NCBI GenBank assembly: GCA_022447185.1
Contig: JAKVAY010000047.1
Coordinates: 30,690-94,689 of the forward strand
Direction: 5' to 3'
DNA from: Fuerstiella sp.
Lineage (GTDB): Bacteria > Planctomycetota > Planctomycetia > Planctomycetales > Planctomycetaceae
DNA: 64,000 bases
The notes beneath the pieces are model-generated. The model saw only the letters and a list, made by a program, of their open reading frames with translations, was not told where the DNA came from and ran no database searches. Made by a program: the position numbers and the translations under genes. Positions 1 through 9,449 of this stretch are shown in pieces; the first letter of the stretch is position 1, and each line of letters begins with the position of its first letter.

Positions 1-1
1 C

Positions 2-325
2 GTGACGCACAGCAAAGATGAGGGGCCGACGCGGAGCATGCGCGCGACCTTTTTTACGGCAATGAAACGTACCGGCTGCACGTGGAATGCCGGCACACTG
101 CTACTGCGCCGTGGTGACAGCCAATATTCCAGTCTGGCCCTTCTTGCCAACGGTCAGGTGGCGCACATTACGACTGCTGGGCGAAAGCAAACTACCAATT
201 GTACTTCACTACGTTCGGCATTGACGCGGCTCGGTAACTCAATAACCCGCACCATTGATCTCGTACTGTCACTCAGCGTTTGCAGTGGTCGAGCGACTGT
301 CAGGGGAAGCTATTATCGCTCGTAA
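2..325 (+). pseudogene. Relic of an exo-alpha-sialidase (BNR repeat) gene
   Basis: Seen: the frame starting at base 2 reads first like the N-terminal half of planctomycete sialidases (HSKDEG, then TAMKRTGCTW, matching the usual SDDEG...TxxxKRPxWTW pattern) and then jumps directly to a C-terminal pattern (GDSQYSSLALLANGQVAH, then AGRKQ), where intact proteins have about 150 or more residues in between. Known: these enzymes are secreted six-bladed propellers that remove sialic acid or act on related sugars. Inference: an internally deleted remnant whose 5' end may lie outside the window. The last ~25 codons have no resemblance to the family. The alternative is a chance match. No other gene is visible in 1-408. 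Confidence 0.42.
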
Positions 326-408
326 TCTTTTCGATTACGGTGAGGTTATGCCTTGTTTCCGAACCGGTTGAAGAGATGCCAATCCGAGGCCAGCCTGATG
401 ACAGTCTG

Positions 409-3400
409 CTACGCAGGCTGACTGCTGTTTCGGTTCATCAGCCAGATCAGGACAGGACTGGCGACGTAAACTGAACTGTAAGTACCAACCAGAATTCCCA
501 GAGTCAGACAGAAGGCAAATCCGTGAATCCCCTCTCCTCCGATGACATAGAGGATCCCTACAACAATAAATGTCGTCAGTGATGTCAACAATGTTCGAGA
601 CAGTGTCTGATTGAGCGACGTGTTAACAATCTCCGCCGTAAGGTCCGGATTTTTACCGCGTACTTCACGAATTCGGTCGAACACAACAATCGTATCGTTC
701 AGCGAGTAGCCAACAATGGTCAGAAAAGCAGCAACCATCGGCAGGTTGATACGGAAGTCAATCAGCATCAGACTTCTGCCAATGGGATGACCACCGGCCC
801 AGGAAGCCACTGCCACCATACCCAGTACGATCAGGACGTCGTGAGTCAGAGCAACAACGGCAGCCAGGCCAAATGTGATCCGTTGAAAGCGAAACCAGAT
901 GTATCCAACGATCGCAATTAAGCTCACGATGATTGCCATGATTGCGGACTGCTTCATTTCGCTGGCCACAGCGCTGGCAAATGTATTGACTTCATCAAAC
1001 AGCGGGCTCGATTTCAGTCTGGACTGCATATCGGAAAGAACGCTCTCCAAATCATCCGAGGATACTACGTCCAGTGTGCGTACCGTTACCTTGTCGAATT
1101 TTCGGACACTCTGCGCAGTTGCTTCCATGCCGCTGCCTGAGAGTCCGGAAATGTCGAACAGTGACGATGCATCTTCGAATTGGTTGCCGTCCGACGAATT
1201 GAGTGTCTGCAGTGTTGATTCAAGGTTGTCACGAATCGTTCCCTCAGCGACTTCGGCTGAGAATGTGATAACCGAGGCAGAACCGCCGTTGAACCGACGA
1301 TTTTGACTGGCTTCCAGTGAATCGTCACCTTCTGCAAAATCCACGGTCTTCACAGGGGTAAAGCTCATCGTCACTTTACGCAGTTGCATCGCGTCCGTCG
1401 CCTCGAACGCCGTGTTGACTTTCTGACTCACACGGTCCTCAGCCGACAATTTCGACGCTCTGGTCTCCTCAGAATCCGTCTCCGAAGTTCTCAGGCGAAA
1501 ATGCATTCCGGCCTGACCTGCTTCTTCGCCGGCGAGCGTCAGGCGTTCGACCGTGAAATTCTCTTCAAACTGCTTACTCAGAACATCTCGGACTGCATCG
1601 GTTTCAGCCACCTCTTCCAGCTGGAACGTCACCATCGTCCCTCCGGTGAAATCAATATCGTAATTCCTGGCGCCACGTGTAAAAAATGCGGTCAAGCCAA
1701 TTCCAATCAGGACCACAGACAGCATTGCAGCGACAACACGTTTGCCAACAAAGTCCCAGTTGGTTTCGCCGACGAAGCTGAACATCGCCAGTTTTTTGAT
1801 CCAGCGTTTCTTTTCAGCAATGTCAAAGATCGTACGGCTCACAAACAGTGCTGTGAACATACTCATCACGATACCGATGAACAGAGTGACGGCAAAACCA
1901 CGTACCTGATCGGTACCGATCATGAACAGGATCACTGCCGTCAGCAGTGTCGTCAGATTGGCATCGATAATCGTGGAAAGCGCTTTGGAGAATCCATTGC
2001 GAATAGCCATTCGGAGGCTCGAACCTCGTCGTTGCTCCTCACGAATTCGCTCGAAGATTAAAACATTCGCGTCCACTGCCATGCCGATCGTCAGCACGAG
2101 TCCCGCCAGTCCGGGAAGCGTGAATGTGGCTTCGATGAGCATCATTGTTGACAGGACCAGCACCAGGTTCATGATCAGGCAGAGAATCGCAATCAATCCG
2201 GCGGCACGGTAGTACAGGAGCATGAAGCCGACGACAGAGACCGCAGCAATCATGATCGCCTGAATTCCCTTGTTCCGAACATCTTCGCCAAGTGTTGGAT
2301 CGACAGTCGCTTCGCTCAGCGGCTTGGGATTAATGGGAACTTCCAGAGCACCAGCGTTCAGGACACTGGTCAGCTCGCGGGCTTCGTCCGGCGTGAAGTC
2401 ACCTGTAATCTGGCCACTGGATGTAATCGTGTCACGGATCGCCGGGGCGCTTTGAACGTGTCCGTCAAGCACAATTGCCAGACCTCGCTCCGGATGCCCG
2501 GCGCGAGGCTTATGACGCCCGGTGAGCTGACCAAACAGGTAAGCTCCCTGCTGGTTGAATCGGAATGTGACCATCTGCGTCCCGTTGTCAGGGTTAAGTG
2601 CAGTTCCGGCAGATGTCAGATACTTTCCGCTGACCCGCTGTTCTTTCGGGTCTACCAGCAAAAGATATTCTTGCGTTTCATACTCTTCCATGCCGGTTTC
2701 GGTCGGTCGTTCGGCCTTGACGCTGCGCCGCACGGCGTCGCTTCGTTGCAGGAACTGTGGTTCATTGTTTTTGAGGTAGGCCGGCATCCATCTGGCCTCC
2801 ACGTTACCACTTGCTGGGTTTCGCAGATCTTTAGTAGCGTTATCCAGTTTTTCCGCCCTGACCACGATATCTTGGTCTTCTTGATGGTGGGCAGTGATGT
2901 AGAATTCAAGGGTCCCGAGGCGGACAATCTTGGCTTTGATTGCGTCAACGGTTGCCGGATCCTTTCCGGGGACAATGACTTCAATTCGATCGGCGCCCAC
3001 CCGCCGGACGGTGATCTCTTCCTGACCGGACGGATTGATCCGGATCCCCACTGCTCCGACCATCTTGTCCATGAGAGCGTCCGTGATTGGTTTTTCTTCC
3101 GAATGCTCTACCTCGTAAACCAGGTTTGCGCCACCGGCCAGATCAATGCCGAGTCTGAGTATTTCGTCAAGCGGCTTATCGCCGGACCAGGCGAGTGCCA
3201 ACGGTGCGACGGCGATTGACAGAGCGAGGAGACATGCACTAATTCGTCCGGCGTACTCCTTCATTTTCAGCGCCTGGGCAATGACAACGCCAAGAAACAC
3301 TGGCAGTCCAAGAATCAGGATGACCTTTAGGAAAACCAGGGCTGCCGCGACAGCGTCACTAACACCGCTGCCTGCAGCATTCGTGGCCTCACCGGCCACA

Positions 3401-3516
3401 GCCCCAACATCCGGAGCATTTTCCGCGACCTTGCTGACCGCGTTCGTAACCGCATCTGTAGCGGTCTCGGAAGCCTGTATTGCCAGTGTGAACAACGCGT
3501 TCCATGGGTTGATCAT
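409..3516 (-). CDS. secDF: Fused protein translocase subunit SecD-SecF
   Basis: Inner-membrane part of the Sec export machinery. SecD and SecF use the proton motive force to help pull preproteins through SecYEG. The 1035-residue product has an extended N-terminal membrane segment (roughly residues 50-110) and then the SecD first extracytoplasmic domain beginning with the DLAGGANLVYEVE motif. A block of membrane helices follows (about 420-560), including the GMAVDANVLIFERIREE motif. The SecF half starts near residue 600 (DFTGGTMVTFQL) and ends with the matching SLNDTIVVFDRIRE helix block. In E. coli the two halves are separate genes; fusion is common in Planctomycetota and some other phyla. 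It is the last gene of a tgt-yajC-secDF operon. Confidence 0.96.
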   Translation of the reverse strand: MINPWNALFTLAIQASETATDAVTNAVSKVAENAPDVGAVAGEATNAAGSGVSDAVAAALVFLKVILILGLPVFLGVVIAQALKMKEYAGRISACLLALSIAVAPLALAWSGDKPLDEILRLGIDLAGGANLVYEVEHSEEKPITDALMDKMVGAVGIRINPSGQEEITVRRVGADRIEVIVPGKDPATVDAIKAKIVRLGTLEFYITAHHQEDQDIVVRAEKLDNATKDLRNPASGNVEARWMPAYLKNNEPQFLQRSDAVRRSVKAERPTETGMEEYETQEYLLLVDPKEQRVSGKYLTSAGTALNPDNGTQMVTFRFNQQGAYLFGQLTGRHKPRAGHPERGLAIVLDGHVQSAPAIRDTITSSGQITGDFTPDEARELTSVLNAGALEVPINPKPLSEATVDPTLGEDVRNKGIQAIMIAAVSVVGFMLLYYRAAGLIAILCLIMNLVLVLSTMMLIEATFTLPGLAGLVLTIGMAVDANVLIFERIREEQRRGSSLRMAIRNGFSKALSTIIDANLTTLLTAVILFMIGTDQVRGFAVTLFIGIVMSMFTALFVSRTIFDIAEKKRWIKKLAMFSFVGETNWDFVGKRVVAAMLSVVLIGIGLTAFFTRGARNYDIDFTGGTMVTFQLEEVAETDAVRDVLSKQFEENFTVERLTLAGEEAGQAGMHFRLRTSETDSEETRASKLSAEDRVSQKVNTAFEATDAMQLRKVTMSFTPVKTVDFAEGDDSLEASQNRRFNGGSASVITFSAEVAEGTIRDNLESTLQTLNSSDGNQFEDASSLFDISGLSGSGMEATAQSVRKFDKVTVRTLDVVSSDDLESVLSDMQSRLKSSPLFDEVNTFASAVASEMKQSAIMAIIVSLIAIVGYIWFRFQRITFGLAAVVALTHDVLIVLGMVAVASWAGGHPIGRSLMLIDFRINLPMVAAFLTIVGYSLNDTIVVFDRIREVRGKNPDLTAEIVNTSLNQTLSRTLLTSLTTFIVVGILYVIGGEGIHGFAFCLTLGILVGTYSSVYVASPVLIWLMNRNSSQPA

Positions 3517-3638
3517 CGACGATTATTCCTGATGTGGCCGGCGAGGGATGCCGGGTGATGGATGTCACGACATTCTGCCGTAACATTCTGAATTCATTTG
3601 TATAAATTCATCTGTGTAACTCTGATCGAATGCGGCTG

Positions 3639-4040
3639 CTACTTTCCTGCGTCTTTCCTGTCGATGTGCAGCTCCTGAATACTGTTCCGCGTGAATCTGA
3701 TCCGTGTGTTATCGTCAGTTTTTAGTGTTACGCGGTCCTCAGAGACCTCAGCAACTGTGCCGATGATGCCGCCAACAGTGACGACCTTGTCATTCTTTTT
3801 CAAATTGGCCAGCAGCTGCTCGTGCAGCTGACGTTTTTCTTTCTGCGCTTTCACCTGCGGTCGCATGATGATGAAGTAGAAAACGATGCCGATAACAACC
3901 ATCGGGATCAGCGACACCAGCGGATTTGGCTGTCCGGCGCCCGACGCACCTCCGTCACCGTTTTCAGCGGCACCCACATCGCCGACTTGTGCGATAGTCA
4001 GGAAGTCATTCAGACCCACGATGAATCGATTCCAACTCAT
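3639..4040 (-). CDS. yajC: Preprotein translocase accessory subunit YajC
   Basis: Small single-span membrane protein that associates with SecDF. It has one hydrophobic helix (IPMVVIGIVFYFIIMRPQ), followed by the family signature: a basic KAQKEKRQ stretch, then NLKKNDKVVTVGGIIGTV and a short beta-rich domain. I place the start at the ATG giving MSWNRFIVG (133 residues), because the 13 residues upstream of it do not look like the family. The open frame continues to 4079, so a longer N terminus is possible. The segment before the helix is rich in Gly and Ala. It lies between tgt and secDF, the classical order, which supports the assignment. Confidence 0.93.
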   Translation of the reverse strand: MSWNRFIVGLNDFLTIAQVGDVGAAENGDGGASGAGQPNPLVSLIPMVVIGIVFYFIIMRPQVKAQKEKRQLHEQLLANLKKNDKVVTVGGIIGTVAEVSEDRVTLKTDDNTRIRFTRNSIQELHIDRKDAGK

Positions 4041-4218
4041 TGTTTTCACCAATCGAGTCCGAACGGACCAGAAATTCATGTGTGAAGAACACTTCGGAAC
4101 GCGGCAAATTCTTCACTGGATCATGGGATTGTCATCAGGCGGAGCATTGCCCGAATATGTCGCCTGCCAATACGACTGATCTCCTGCCCGTGACACGACT
4201 TCTGCAAAAACGCGAATC

Positions 4219-5340
4219 TTAGGTCTGCCTGTTCCACTGGGCAAGGTGATTCGCCCTGAACTCAGTCACTGTACCGCTGTTTACTGCAATTCGGAGTTCA
4301 CGCACCAGCTTCTGGTAAAACGCGGTGTTATGGAGAGACAACAGGATGGGACCCAGCATTTCCCCGGCGATAAACAGATGTCTGAGATAAGCTCTGGAAT
4401 ATCGCCGACAGGCAGTGCAGCAACATTCTGAGTCCAGCGGCGTCTCGTCTCTCGCATGGATCGCATTCCGCAGGCGAATCGCTCCAGTGCTGGTGAATGC
4501 CATTGCGTTGCGCCCGTGACGCGTTGGCATTACACAGTCAAAAAGATCGATTCCTCGGCTGACTGCTTCAATCAGATCCGTGGGCGTTCCAACCCCCATC
4601 AGATATCTGGGTCGGTCGTCCGGAAGCTGTGGCACAGTAAAATCCAGCGTTCTGTACATGTCAGAGGGTGGTTCGCCGACACTTAATCCGCCGACGGCAT
4701 ATCCAGGGAAGTTGAGAGGAACCAGTCCTGCAGCCGATCGTATCCGCAGAGCTTCATCGGTACCGCCCTGAACAATTCCAAACAGGGCCTGGTCGGTTCT
4801 TTTTTGGGCATCTCGACATCGCTGAGCCCACAGTGTTGTCCTGTCCACTGCCGTCCGCAGCCGTTCCGGAGAGTCATCAGCCGGAGCACATTCGTCCAGG
4901 CACATAATGCAGTCGGCCCCCAGATCCTCCTGAATCCGGATAGCCCGTTCTGGTGATAATTCCAGCAGGCTGCCATCGATATGCGATCGGAAGACGGCTT
5001 TCTCATCGTCGAGTTGTCGAAGCTGAGCAAGGCTGAAAACCTGAAATCCGCCGCTGTCAGTGAGAATCGGGCCGTCCCAGTCCATGAAACGGTGCAGTCC
5101 CCCAAGGTCACGCACCAGTTCGGAACCTGGGCGCAATGCCAAATGGTAGGTGTTTGCCAGCACCATTTGAACACCGACCAGTCGAAGCTGTTCCGGCAGC
5201 AGGCCTTTTACTGTGCCCAAAGTGCCAACCGGCATGAATGCCGGAGTTTCGACTTTACCATGAGGCGTCGACCACCGGCCGGCGCGTGCAGAGGTGCCGG
5301 AATCGACAGCTTCCAGTTCGAATGAAAATGCACTGGCCAC
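4219..5340 (-). CDS. tgt: tRNA-guanine(34) transglycosylase (queuine tRNA-ribosyltransferase)
   Basis: Exchanges guanine-34 in the anticodon of Asn, Asp, His and Tyr tRNAs for preQ1, an early step of queuosine synthesis in the cytoplasm. The 373-residue length is typical. Visible motifs are [12 protein letters not shown] with the catalytic Asp, GDLF-type [15 protein letters not shown] with the nucleophile Asp, IVQGG, and the C-terminal zinc site: a cluster of Cys (SECCCTAC) followed by a His about 25 residues later (LSLHNT). It is the first recognised gene of the minus-strand operon with yajC and secDF, as in E. coli and many other bacteria. No queA is visible next to it. Confidence 0.96.
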   Translation of the reverse strand: MASAFSFELEAVDSGTSARAGRWSTPHGKVETPAFMPVGTLGTVKGLLPEQLRLVGVQMVLANTYHLALRPGSELVRDLGGLHRFMDWDGPILTDSGGFQVFSLAQLRQLDDEKAVFRSHIDGSLLELSPERAIRIQEDLGADCIMCLDECAPADDSPERLRTAVDRTTLWAQRCRDAQKRTDQALFGIVQGGTDEALRIRSAAGLVPLNFPGYAVGGLSVGEPPSDMYRTLDFTVPQLPDDRPRYLMGVGTPTDLIEAVSRGIDLFDCVMPTRHGRNAMAFTSTGAIRLRNAIHARDETPLDSECCCTACRRYSRAYLRHLFIAGEMLGPILLSLHNTAFYQKLVRELRIAVNSGTVTEFRANHLAQWNRQT

Positions 5341-5423
5341 AGAGTTGAGGATGCAGGGTGGTGGATTGAAGGCCGAGAGTTCCGGATGCAGAGTGGCAAT
5401 TCCAAACGAGACCGGACAAAACT

Positions 5424-7388
5424 TTATGGGCTGCCGGTTTGCAGAGACTCCTGTCTGCTGTCCCGCGTCAGCAAAGAAACGATGATCAGAGTCACAAATC
5501 CCAGGGGAATCGTAACGATGCCCGGCTGGGTAAACGGTGTGTAACCTCCCGAATCAATGCCGTAAACCTTCTGAAATGTGTCTGCACTGAGCAGAATCCA
5601 GCCCAGCGATGACGTCATCCCTGTGATGATTGCCGCGATCACGCCCTGCCGGGTTGCACCCCGCCAAAACAGAATCATAATCAACGCAGGCAGATTGGCC
5701 GATGCTGCAACACTGAATGCCCAGCCAACAAGGTAGCTGACATTCAGTCCTTTGAAGACAATCCCCAGTACGATTGCAATTCCACCGACAAAGACAGAAG
5801 CGATTTTGGCCACCCGTACCTGTTGTGCATCCGTCAGAGGATGACTGCGAAAATTGTTGACGAGGTCGTGGGTGACGGCACCGGCGGAGGCCAGAATCAA
5901 TCCGCTCACCGTCCCGAGGACCGTTGTGAACGCGATCGCAGAGATTGCAGCGAACAGCCAGGTGTTCATGCTTCTCGCCAGCAGAGGGGCTGCCATATTG
6001 GAATTCGTAACATCCATGGCACCGCTGGTCATTGCTCCCAAACCAAGATAAAGCGTCAGTATGTAAAAGAATCCAATACTGGCGATGCCGACGATCGTGC
6101 TTTTCCGAGCACTCTGCTCATCCTTGACTGTGTAATAACGAATCAGGATGTGTGGCAGCGACGCTGTGCCGCAAAAAAGGGCCAGCATCAACGAGATGAA
6201 ATTCAGCCTTCCCCAAAAATTCGTGCCGCGGATTCCTGCAAATCGTGGATGTTCGCCGGGACGGAGGATATGGCTGCCCGGAGTTTCCTTCTGATAATAG
6301 ACTGTTGTTGTTGTATCGTCAGAGACTTTCACAGTCTTGCTGCGCCACAGCACAACTTTACTATTCTGGAGGATGCTGAAAAATGAACCCAGACCGACGG
6401 GGCCGGTTGATTTCTGTTCATTCGGAAGTTGGCTGATAAATCCGACGGGATGCAGTTCGGCTTCTCCCTTTTTTGTGCCCAGCGTTTCACCGTTGACGAG
6501 GTCAGGCTGACCGGTCTGTTTTGTGATGCTTTGTGCTTCCACAACATTGACCGATTCCACACCGTTTTCGGACTCAAGGAACCAGTACGTAATCCGATCC
6601 GAGTCAGCGTCCTTAAGCCGCAGGAATTCCGGTGAATCTTTCCAGGCTCCTTCCGGCTTCACGATTCGCCGACCACCTAATTCAGGAATCGGTACGTCAT
6701 ATGATTTGAGAACAGAGCGTGGTGCTTTCCATGTCGTGAATTGGTAACCGTCTTCACCACCACTTTTGACTTCGAATCCACGGTCAAGAATGAGCCAGGT
6801 GAGAATTGCGCTGAAAATGACCAGCAGTGACCCCTTCAGAAACTGCACCCATGTGGTCGACACCATTCCGGCTGTCACCACAATCATGATCACCACGGCA
6901 CCAACCAACAGGACTCCCTGCCAGTGTTCAAACCCCAGCAGCGGTTGTACGAGGACTCCGGCACCGACCATCTGGGGAATCAGATAAAAGATGCTGACCG
7001 CCAGAGTACTGATACCGGCTGCGGTGCGAATTCCTCGCGAATTGAATCTGGCATCGAGTGCATCGGCGAACGTGAACTTGCCGAGTCGCTTCATTGGTTC
7101 GGCAACAACAAACAGCGCGACAATCCAGCCGGCCAGATATCCGATTGAGTACAGGAATCCGTCATAGCCGTAGAACGCAATCATTCCACAGATGCCGAGG
7201 AACGAAGCAGCCGACAGATAATCGCCTGCAAACGCGATGCCGTTCACGAACCACGGAATTTCACCGTGCGCTGCGAAATACCCAGCCGATGATTTTGCTT
7301 TTCGACCGAGCCAGAAACTGAGTCCAAGTGTGAATCCCACAAACAGAAAGAACAGGACAACTGCTTCCGATGCCGCTTCGTAAATCAC
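5424..7388 (-). CDS. Sodium:solute symporter, ActP-like (acetate/monocarboxylate type)
   Basis: Inner-membrane transporter of the SSS family, most like the acetate permease ActP. The start is a GTG (protein begins [12 protein letters not shown]) preceded by a strong AAGGAGG at about 7395-7401. It overlaps the stop of the upstream DUF485 gene (GTGTGA), so the two are translationally coupled. The product has 654 residues, about 100 more than E. coli ActP. The extra length is a charged segment between membrane helices, roughly residues 205-365, which includes [13 protein letters not shown] and REDV-poor hydrophilic sequence. Helices carrying family motifs such as [11 protein letters not shown] and [21 protein letters not shown] flank it. 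The natural substrate is inferred, not shown. Confidence 0.88.
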   Translation of the reverse strand: MIYEAASEAVVLFFLFVGFTLGLSFWLGRKAKSSAGYFAAHGEIPWFVNGIAFAGDYLSAASFLGICGMIAFYGYDGFLYSIGYLAGWIVALFVVAEPMKRLGKFTFADALDARFNSRGIRTAAGISTLAVSIFYLIPQMVGAGVLVQPLLGFEHWQGVLLVGAVVIMIVVTAGMVSTTWVQFLKGSLLVIFSAILTWLILDRGFEVKSGGEDGYQFTTWKAPRSVLKSYDVPIPELGGRRIVKPEGAWKDSPEFLRLKDADSDRITYWFLESENGVESVNVVEAQSITKQTGQPDLVNGETLGTKKGEAELHPVGFISQLPNEQKSTGPVGLGSFFSILQNSKVVLWRSKTVKVSDDTTTTVYYQKETPGSHILRPGEHPRFAGIRGTNFWGRLNFISLMLALFCGTASLPHILIRYYTVKDEQSARKSTIVGIASIGFFYILTLYLGLGAMTSGAMDVTNSNMAAPLLARSMNTWLFAAISAIAFTTVLGTVSGLILASAGAVTHDLVNNFRSHPLTDAQQVRVAKIASVFVGGIAIVLGIVFKGLNVSYLVGWAFSVAASANLPALIMILFWRGATRQGVIAAIITGMTSSLGWILLSADTFQKVYGIDSGGYTPFTQPGIVTIPLGFVTLIIVSLLTRDSRQESLQTGSP

Positions 7389-7723
7389 ACGGCACCTCCT
7401 TGATTTTCGGAGTTCGTCTGCTTGTCGCGCTGTCCGGCAAGAAACCCGTACACGATGGAAAGTACGAAGGCGATGATGATCAGGGTAAATCCATAAAGGA
7501 TCGCCAGATTCAAGCCAGCCAGCGGAGTCCAGTCCATGAATTGAGGAGCTGCGGCGTTGATCAGTACAAAGCCGGTGTAGATCACCAGGTAGACGCAGAA
7601 CAGCGTCAGCCCGAGCGGATTGCTGCGTGTTTCCATCAAGGGGTTCCGGAGGTGGTGATTGTCGAGCCAAGCAGCATAGGACAAACGCTCACGAATCGCG
7701 AGCACCGTCATTTTACGGGGCAT
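7385..7723 (-). CDS. DUF485 family small membrane protein (YjcH-like)
   Basis: Two-helix membrane protein of the DUF485 family, which is almost always encoded next to an SSS-family carboxylate symporter, as yjcH is next to actP in E. coli. The helices are LGLTLFCVYLVIYTGFVLI and the stretch from ILYGFTLIIIAFVLSIVYGFL. The C-terminal tail is short and polar. The start is uncertain: I favour the ATG at 7723 (MPRKM), which includes the usual N-terminal segment ending in the NHHLRNPL block. The next ATG is at 7711, and the open frame reaches 7795. The stop overlaps the symporter start by 4 bases. The function is probably transporter assembly or regulation, but this is not established. Confidence 0.82.
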   Translation of the reverse strand: MPRKMTVLAIRERLSYAAWLDNHHLRNPLMETRSNPLGLTLFCVYLVIYTGFVLINAAAPQFMDWTPLAGLNLAILYGFTLIIIAFVLSIVYGFLAGQRDKQTNSENQGGAV

Positions 7724-8004
7724 TCGAAAGTGGCGTAATATCATGCAGCGAACGACGAGTCTATTCCTGCAGACGAATTGCGAAAGGTACTCCACCTGAA
7801 TGTCTTTTGACGCACATCGGGATTCATGCAGAGCCGTTGGCCATGTGATTTGTCGCAGGATCCAAAAAAATGGTTATGACCGATTTGTCAAATCTAAGAA
7901 CAGGAGTCATGACTTCCGTTGATCGGCAAATCTGAACTCTTATGACTGTGGCTATGATTACGAACCTCCAAAACGATCCTTTGAGGATGCACGACGCGGT
8001 CGCA

Positions 8005-9447
8005 TTACGTTAAGACAGAATCGACCACCTGGCCGTGGACATCGGTGAGGCGGAAGTCCCGTCCCTGGTAACGATAGGTGAGTTGTTCATGATCAATCCC
8101 CATCAGATGGAGAATGGTCGCCTGCAGGTCATGGACGTGTACGGGGTTTTCGACTGGCATGTAGCCGAGTTCATCCGTTTTACCGTAGGAATAACCACGC
8201 TTCACGCCAGCGCCAGCCAGCCAGACCGTAAACGCGTGCTGATGGTGATCGCGGCCGATGTAGATCTGACTGCGACCTTCAGCCATGGGTGTGCGTCCGA
8301 ATTCACCTCCCCACACAACCAGTGTGTCCTCGAGCAATCCACGTTGCTTCAGGTCGATGATCAGCGCGGCCGTTGCCTGATCCGTTTGTTGACAACGTTC
8401 CACGAAACTGTAGCGCAGGCTTTCACCTCGATCCTGTCCGTGTGAGTCCCAGCCCCAGTGATAAAGCTGGACAAAACGGACACCACTTTCTACCAGCCTT
8501 CGGGCCAGCAGGCAGTTGTTGGCGAAGGACCTCCGTCCTGGCTCGATTCCGTACAGTTTATGGATGTATTCAGGTTCCCGATCCATCGCCATTAATTCCG
8601 GAACACTGCGCTGCATCCTGTAGGCAAGTTCGAATTGTTCAATTCTCGTTCTGATTGCGGGATTTCCAACTGACCGAAGTCTCAGTTCATTCAGCGCTCG
8701 AATTCGGTCAATTGTCATCCGGCGCTGCCGATGACTCATCCCTTTCGGATCGTTGAGGTAAAGGACGGGATCTCCCTGTGATCGCAGCCGTACTCCCTGG
8801 TGAATGCCGGGCAGAAAACCATTACCCCACAGAGACGTGCCGCCGCTTGGCCCGCGTTTGCCGGACATCAGTACCACGAACGCCGGCAAATCCTGATTTT
8901 CGGTGCCCAGACCGTAGGACAGCCAGGCTCCCATACTGGGACGACCCAGAATGGGTGAGCCGGTTTGCATGAACAACTGTGCCGGAGCATGATTGAATTG
9001 ATCTGTCTGCATTGACTTCACAAAGCAGAGGTCGTCAGCAATTCCGGCAAGGTGAGGAACATGCTCAGACATCGTGGCACCGCACTGACCATGACGACCG
9101 AATTTGAACGGTGTGCCCAGGAGTTTGGGATGTCCCTTAATGAACGCGAATCGCTGTCCTTCATGGAATTCGGCAGGACACAACTGGCCGTCCAGCGCTG
9201 ACAGTTTCGGTTTATAATCAAACAGATCCAGCTGGGACGGTCCTCCCGCCATGTGGAGGTAGATGATACGCTTGGCCCGTGCCGGAAACTCGCTTCTCTG
9301 TGGCACTGTCGGATTTGGCGGTGCCGTCAGCGGTGTTCCAAATGTGTCATTCCCCATTAACGATGACAGTGCTGCCGCGCCCATACCAGTCGGGCAGTTC
9401 GACAGGAACCAGCGTCGAGTATTTTCAAGCAGGCTGAATCGGTCCAT
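8005..9447 (-). CDS. DUF1501 family secreted protein (sulfatase-like fold)
   Basis: Member of the DUF1501 family, which is abundant in Planctomycetota and structurally related to sulfatases and alkaline phosphatases. The exact reaction is unknown. The 480-residue product begins with a twin-arginine-like leader (NTRRWFLSNCPTGMGAAAL). Family motifs are present: IYLHMAGGPSQLDLFDYKP, PHLAGIADDLCFVKSM, RFVQLYHWGWDSHGQ, VVWGGEFGRTPM and GRDHHQHAFTVWLAGAGV. The His, Asp and Glu residues in these blocks match the metal-site positions seen across the family. It starts 2 bases after the stop of the DUF1549/DUF1553 gene, the usual two-gene unit. These pairs are suspected to act in degrading complex polysaccharides, which is inference. 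Confidence 0.93.
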   Translation of the reverse strand: MDRFSLLENTRRWFLSNCPTGMGAAALSSLMGNDTFGTPLTAPPNPTVPQRSEFPARAKRIIYLHMAGGPSQLDLFDYKPKLSALDGQLCPAEFHEGQRFAFIKGHPKLLGTPFKFGRHGQCGATMSEHVPHLAGIADDLCFVKSMQTDQFNHAPAQLFMQTGSPILGRPSMGAWLSYGLGTENQDLPAFVVLMSGKRGPSGGTSLWGNGFLPGIHQGVRLRSQGDPVLYLNDPKGMSHRQRRMTIDRIRALNELRLRSVGNPAIRTRIEQFELAYRMQRSVPELMAMDREPEYIHKLYGIEPGRRSFANNCLLARRLVESGVRFVQLYHWGWDSHGQDRGESLRYSFVERCQQTDQATAALIIDLKQRGLLEDTLVVWGGEFGRTPMAEGRSQIYIGRDHHQHAFTVWLAGAGVKRGYSYGKTDELGYMPVENPVHVHDLQATILHLMGIDHEQLTYRYQGRDFRLTDVHGQVVDSVLT

Positions 9448-9449
9448 GC

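Noticed and set aside
1384..2061. 225-codon plus-strand frame inside secDF
   Set aside because: Shadow of the strongly supported minus-strand secDF reading frame.
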